Assembly: GCF_963678635.1 (NCBI RefSeq)
Contig: NC_087065.1
Location: forward strand, 4,064,420-4,128,419
Source: Symsagittifera roscoffensis
Lineage: Eukaryota > Xenacoelomorpha > Acoela > Convolutidae
Reading direction: 5' to 3'
DNA length: 64,000 nucleotides
The notes beneath the pieces are model-generated. The model saw nothing but the letters and a program-made list of their open reading frames with translations, searched no databases and had not been told where the DNA came from. Positions 58,261-64,000 of this stretch are shown here, in pieces. Positions within the stretch are counted from its first letter, which is position 1; every line of letters starts with the position of its first letter. The position numbers and the translations under genes are program-made.

Positions 58261-59762
58261 TGCGGAAGGCGTTTGCAATTCACAAAATGCACAGTTTGGC
58301 ATCGTAATGATTGATTATAATCAATTATCATTCAGAAAAAGTTCAAAAAATTTCTCAAAGAAAAATATTAGAAACAATTCCAATCGATCAAAAAATTGAA
58401 TTGGTCACCTTACAAATTAAATTGAAATAGTAATTGATTAAATTTGCTTGTTTTAGAATTTTATAAAAACAACCTTCAAAATTAGTATATAATCGATTAA
58501 TAACGTTTATTAGTGAGTGCGGGCTTAGTACAGTTCAGACACAGTAGCTACGAGACTGCTTCTCATATTAAGATATTTTTCAAATTAATCATACTGCCAT
58601 AAAATGCGCCTGAAAAATACTTTTATTAACCAATACTGTCAATTTTTTAAAATTTTTCTTAGAATATAACAAATATATTTCTGCAAAAATTCAAAAGCTT
58701 ATCAGCAAGCTCTTTTAATAAAACAATCTGTCAACGACTCAGAAAAGTGGGGCAAATATGGTCACCGGGGCTGCATTAGGGGAGAGGTAGATTAGGGCAA
58801 AACTCTCAGGAAATCATTGTCTGCACCAACCAGTAGATCCTGCAGTTCTTTTCGAAGGGGGTTGGGTTGTAAAAGAGATGCCGCAATATTTTGGTTTCAA
58901 AAAATTTAAAAATTTCCAATTTTGGCATTCAGACTGTCTTTACGTTGTACGCTTTAAAACCTAATTAAGTCTTAAGGTTGCCCAATTGGAAGGGTAATTC
59001 CTGTTATCATTCAAGAGTTTGACAAAACTTATAACGGTAAATTACCACTCTTGTAAGAAGGCATAGAGAACTTTTTAAAATAGCAAAAGATGCTATCACC
59101 CGTTCTTCTTACCCCATTGTTCTAATCGCAATTTTGGCTAAAAACCAAATTATTCATATTAGTCAAAATTTCTCTAAAAACTTTTTTCTTTTAGGTATTT
59201 TCAATCATTTTTTTGATATCAAAACTTAATTAAAACGACAATTTTAGACTCAATTACCACACTTCCATAGGCTAAGTTGAACGGACGCAAAGTAGTGAAA
59301 GCCATGTAATACAAGTATGCAGAATCTAGGAAAATAAAAGAAGAAAGCTTATCCGAATGAAAAATGAGAAATACATAAACTCTGTATTTTAAGTTTTTTT
59401 CGTATTTTCTAATGTTTTTTTCTACATCAGAGCTCGTTAGTCAATCAAAATTTTTTCTCTTTTTGGACGAAAGTCAAATTTATAATCTCTTCAAAAAGAG
59501 CTTTCATTTCAATCGTTTCATTTGTTATCACGAAAATAATTTCCCTACCAAAATGACTCAATTATGGTACCCATCACATAAGTTAATACATTTAATAAAA
59601 ATTACGAAAAAGTGCCGAATTATCTCCAAAAAAAATAAAATACAGTCTAATATCCATGTTTTCTAAAATATTTCATGGTAATTTTCTCAATTCAACGCTT
59701 TTTCGTTTTCAAAAAAGAGGTCCATAGGTTTAAATTTAAAAACTAATGTTTTGATTTCAAGG
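58261..59762. other. No gene seen
   Basis: AT-rich intergenic DNA without a supported feature. The last bases are part of the MITE target duplication. Confidence 0.45.
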
Positions 59763-60176
59763 CAGGGGCGGATCTAGGATTTTCTCGAGGGGGGGGGGGG
59801 GGGATTTTCAAAAAAATTTCCAAAATTTTGACGACCTTTTTTTTAGGTCGACCAAATTGATTTTTTGAGCTCTCCCAAAGCACTGTTTTGCCCCTATTTT
59901 GGCAAAATTTTCTGCGCCGCAAGCAAATTTTTGAAAAAACAGTCAAAAAAGCCGTTTTTGGGCACTTTTTGAAAAATTTTGACAAAAAAAAATCGCGTTT
60001 TTTTTTGGCGCGCGCTCCCCCTCAGAGTTAGTATATATTGAAAAATTTTAGGGTCGGTCGGCCAAAAATGGATTTCTGAAAAAGTATCAAAGGGGGGAAC
60101 CTTTGGGTCGGCAGGGGGTCGAATCCCTGAGAAGAACGTCCGCCCCCCCCCCCCGCCCCCCCTATATCCGCCCCTG
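59763..60176. mobile_element. hAT-type MITE with 8-bp target duplication
   Basis: Terminal inverted repeats CAGGGGCGGATCTAGG and CAGGGGCGGATATAGG (other strand) enclose 414 bases with poly-G/poly-C tracts near each end. The flanks read TTTCAAGG and TTTCAAGA, an 8-bp duplication with one mismatch, as made by hAT transposases. No transposase is inside, so it moved in trans. Confidence 0.82.
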
Positions 60177-62686
60177 TTTCAAGATGAAAATTAGAAAACA
60201 TTTTAAAAACCATTTAACATTATGTTAATATCTGATAGAGAGTATCAAAAAATAATGGCTCTGTTTCTTTTCATTTCAATTGAAAAAATCCCGTTCAGAA
60301 AATCAAGTTTCTACATTTTATGGGTTTATGAAAAGAGGTTGCCAAATTTCGTAGATAATTATTAGTTTTTCTATGAGTCAGCAAATTAGTAACGAGTTGA
60401 ATATTTTTAACGGTTCTTCTCAAAGCGTTAATAACCAAAAAATACCTGTAAACACAAAATTTTTGATCTATTATTATAAAATTCTGATATAATTTCAAAA
60501 GCGTACTGTTTGGTAAATGCACTGACACAACAGCGAAGTTTTCCGAGAAATATAATTTCCTGAGCAACAGAATGATTAAAGAAAAGTTGCGAAGAATTTA
60601 GCAACCAACTGATTAGAAAAAAATTGTTTGGTTATAACAAAAAAAGACAAAGAAATCGCCAACAACACTGAACTAGAAAACTGATTATAACTTCGTATGC
60701 GTTATTTTATATAATTCTTTGATTTTGTTTAGACTTCGGATAAAAAAGTCAAAAGCAATCATTAGCTTTGATTTCGTTATTCTTGCTATGTTATGTTGAT
60801 GCTTATTATCACTTTTGATTAAAATTCAGAACGCTTTTTAAATTAGTTTACGATGCCAAGTTGGTTTTTGTAATAGACCACAAAATTGTGCTCGCTCTCT
60901 TTCTAATTCGACAAAAAAGTGTCTTAGATGCTTTTGTAGCGCAAGTTCAGAGAAAAACAAACAAAAAACTCGAAACAAGATTATGTTTCAACCCCGTTAT
61001 TAGCTGTTATGCCTTTTTAAAAAAGTGTGAAAATTACATGAAAAACATTTTTCTTCTAAGATAAAAACGTATGAACAGTATAAGAGCCAAACAAAAATTA
61101 ATATGAAATTAATGCTTACAATTTTTTGACTAACTTGCAACAGAAAACGCTTTCTAGGCAAAAACCTGAAATGCCAAAGATTTCAGTATCATGCATTGCT
61201 TGCAGATTTGCCAACAATTTAGCTGCAGATAAATGAATTCATCATAAGAGATCAATTTCAAACTTAACTTTCTTGTCTTTTTCTTCGATTTGTAAGAATT
61301 GATCTTACGTTTGCTGCGAAGTAAACGCCTTATATAAGTGAGAAAAAAAGACATGGTAAACCAACTAGCCACAAATAACAATAACCGAAATAGTGTTTAA
61401 ATTTTTAACGGTGATTAAAAAACTGTAAATATTATCCACCCGGATCTAAACATTTTACTTCACTCATTTCAAAAATAACAACGTTTTGGGTGTTTCCATT
61501 TTTTGTAAATTTGTTGTTTAGTGATTTTTTAAAAGTCGTAATTATTTTTTGGAATTATAGCAGCAAAATCATTTCTGTATAGTTTATAAAAAGTTGTACG
61601 ATAATTATTGCCGCAAAACTTTAACTTTTTTAACTTAAGCCTAAAAACTACATCATTTGACAACCTCAACAGAGTTTTTTCAGATTATAAGGTGGACAGA
61701 CTATTTCAAATGCATGACTACCTTGAAGCGATGAATTTATGTAAGCTGTATTCTAATTATTTACTTGAATTTGTGAAATATGTTGTGAGCCATTGTTGCG
61801 AGATAATCAGTCAGACCTTAAAATAATTGTCGGATCTTGAAAGAATTGATAAATTAAAAATGATGGCGACAACTTTGCGTACGTTCATAGTTGTTCATAA
61901 TACGTCAATATTCATAAAACTTGTTCATAAGCTTGTTCGGTTTTTGCGAGTAGTTTTCATTCGTTGCTCATCTCTGCTTCATCCAAATTCCATAAGCGAA
62001 AAAAAATTATGTGTTTATATTTTAAATCTTGTTAAAATAATTTGATTTTCAGGTCGCCATCGGCTGACTCTCAAATTTGTTGGAAATTGATAAATACGTT
62101 TTTTTTTGCTAATTTCAAATTCACTATAAATCGTTTAATGCTCGATATTATATATTACGTTGAAGCATTGATAAGAAACTTGCAGAACTATCATTAATTA
62201 GTTAACTTGCTGAACTATCATAACCAATTAGAATGGTTTGTATTCAATTCAAGACCATTCCCTCCCAGACTACGAACCCCCAATACACACGCCACATTCC
62301 ATGCTCCCACAATCCAACCCCCCCCCCCCCCCATTCCAAGTCCGCGCAATCCACCGACAAATTTATTACTAAATGTAAATTATCATGAATTACCTTTTTC
62401 AGCTCCGTGAATTACTTTTTATTACATTATGGGAAAATTGGAGAAGTCTAACGAAATGAATGTACAAAATTTGAGTAGTTCTGCCTGAGAAAATTTCATA
62501 AACAAATGAAGAATTAGCTCAAAATTTTTTTAAAAAGAAAATATTTTGTCGAACACATAAAAATATAACAAATTCTTATCTATTTTCAATGTTTAATAAT
62601 CTATTTCTCTTCATTAAATGGAGACTGACAATAAAATGACAAAATAGTCAATTTTGTTTTTGAGAAACAATTTTGCAAAAGCTTCA
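60177..62686. other. No gene seen
   Basis: AT-rich DNA. A poly-C tract at about 62320-62333 stands out, but no ORF, terminal repeat or splice pattern supports a feature. Confidence 0.45.
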
Positions 62687-63415
62687 TTAGTCGGGGTTCA
62701 TGTTTTCGACTACTGTAATGGTCAAGTTATTTATGAAACACACAAAATTTCGCTGATAATTGCATAAAAGATCTTGAACCACTTTCAACATTGGATCGTA
62801 TTCATAGTTTGACTGCCTTCCAAGAATAACTATACATACGTCTCCGATTCCGTAATCGGTGTTCCAAAACTCTTCAATTTTTTTTGCACGTTCGCCTCTT
62901 ATGTCATATACTTCGAGTTCGTTGATGTGATTAGTTCCGCTTCTGTAGCCAATCCAGAAATCGTTTAGTTTGTTTTCGCTGGCTGATTCATTGGACATCA
63001 TATGTCGCATTAGGAACAATATTTGTTCGGACCAAAATGGGAATCCGGGAACCAAATCGGAACCAAAATTATGAAACAATTGTCCCGAAACATCTTCACA
63101 AAAAGTTTGAGCCTGGAAAAAATTTTTTATTTTAGTTTTCACCCACTTAAACCATCTCAAGTACTGAATCTGCTTCGAACCTGCCAAGCATGTTTGTAAG
63201 CCCCCATGTGACAATTTGGTCAAACAATTTCTTTCTCGTGCCTCGTACCAATCTGTGCTGTTGTCTTCTTCAAAACTGTTCCAATCTGACCATTGGTCAT
63301 CAACTCTTTTCGTTTTGATTTGACAGATGTCAGGATATGAGTCATTGTCGATACCAATTAGAACACCTTCGGGGTCATCTCGGTTATACCCCCTCCCCCC
63401 TCTATATCGCGACAT
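62687..63415 (-). CDS. C-type lectin-like domain protein
   Basis: A 242-codon frame. Residues ~104-228 fit a C-type lectin fold: QAQTFCEDVSG (C106), the WIGL-type motif FWIGY (153-157), an FWNTDYGIGDVC stretch (C194), then LLC (C218) and NFVC (C226). C106-C226 and C194-C218 match the two canonical disulfides. The calcium-site EPN/QPD and WND motifs are not clear, so sugar binding is uncertain. The N-terminal 85 residues are acidic and polar with no signal peptide, so an upstream exon may be missing. A 30-base in-frame GT...CCAG stretch lies before the domain (near 63114-63143) and could be read through. Confidence 0.7.
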   Translation of the reverse strand: MSRYRGGRGYNRDDPEGVLIGIDNDSYPDICQIKTKRVDDQWSDWNSFEEDNSTDWYEARERNCLTKLSHGGLQTCLAGSKQIQYLRWFKWVKTKIKNFFQAQTFCEDVSGQLFHNFGSDLVPGFPFWSEQILFLMRHMMSNESASENKLNDFWIGYRSGTNHINELEVYDIRGERAKKIEEFWNTDYGIGDVCIVILGRQSNYEYDPMLKVVQDLLCNYQRNFVCFINNLTITVVENMNPD

Positions 63416-64000
63416 TCAAAGGAATATAAGTTTTGGACAATATCAAAGTGAAAAAATTTGAACCGTACGAAATTAATACAACACATGAGCCTCAATTCAA
63501 ACTGGATTGTATCCATAATTCGCGTTAACCTCTCAGCATTATGAATAAACTCTTCAAAGCGCGCATAATTTAGTCCAGAACATTGCCAATTTGGCAGTTT
63601 TCAAACCCCCAGAACTTTACGAAAAACAATCGGAGGTAAAACATCTTTTATAATTTGAACTCAAGAGGTCAATATCTTCATTGGGGTATAATTTTTTTTG
63701 TTTAAATTTATTATTTTGATCGACGAAAATTGACCGAATAAAAAACCACACCGAGCATAAATATTTTGTTCTCTTCGAAAGTCGGAACAATAAAACGGAA
63801 AAAAATTGATTAGAATGAAAATTAATGGTCTTAATCAACAAAAATGAGAAATAATTGATTACAATTGATTTGCAATGGATTTTAAAGCTTTTTAAAACAA
63901 CAACGCTCAACATAGTAATCGAAATGTAGTTATGATGAATTGTCTTAGCAACGAAAATTAAGGGTACAAATTGCACGTGTTAGGTGACAAATTTTCTCAG
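63416..64000. other. Upstream of the lectin-like gene, no gene seen
   Basis: AT-rich DNA, possibly the promoter or the first intron of the lectin-like gene. Confidence 0.4.

Noticed and set aside
1..64000. CRISPR arrays, operons, bacterial-type promoters or rRNA genes
   Set aside because: None seen. Spliced genes and LTR elements show eukaryotic DNA, and no intact tRNA or rRNA gene was recognised.

Overview
The window is AT-rich animal DNA. It has spliced genes with GT-AG introns, a class-A GPCR, a C-type lectin-like protein, tRNA-derived SINEs, several MITE families and a long minisatellite. About 40% of it is one kind of giant LTR retroelement. An invertebrate metazoan is clear. A larvacean-type tunicate is only a guess, based on gene-poor SINE/MITE-rich DNA, an apparently non-GT donor in the GPCR, and an env-bearing Ty3-type element.

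Left part (1-30691): two copies of the same env-bearing Ty3/gypsy-type element lie tail to tail. Copy A (1-7354, + strand) enters the window part-way through and ends with its 3' LTR (6945-7354). Copy B (11773-30691, - strand) is complete at 18.9 kb. It has 410-bp TG...CA LTRs differing at 3 positions, a 4-bp target duplication (GTTG) and a tRNA-type primer site. Order in B, 5' to 3': LTR, PBS, 1.2-kb leader, basic 155-codon ORF, acidic-start 420-codon ORF, Gag with a CCHC knuckle, protease-RT-RNase H-integrase with GPY/F, a 62-aa two-helix membrane ORF, a methionine-free Pro/Ser/Thr-rich ORF, an Env-like glycoprotein with signal peptide and C-terminal anchor, a ~600-codon ORF of unknown function whose ATG overlaps the Env stop, a 1.6-kb 3' region, LTR. 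Copies A and B carry different frameshifts and stops, which shows that the reading frames were real when each copy was made.

Between the copies (7355-11772) is a membrane-protein first exon, cut by a 200-N gap, and small repeats.

Right part (30692-64000): next to copy B is a 1.8-kb foldback element. A class-A GPCR gene then runs on the - strand from 50813 to 35155 in at least six exons. Its largest intron (about 6.5 kb) holds two MITEs, a 2.4-kb TCGA-rich minisatellite and a foldback. Beyond it lie a LINE reverse-transcriptase relic, SINEs, a hAT-type MITE with an 8-bp target duplication, and a C-type lectin-like gene (62687-63415, - strand). Much of the rest is AT-rich DNA in which I see no gene.
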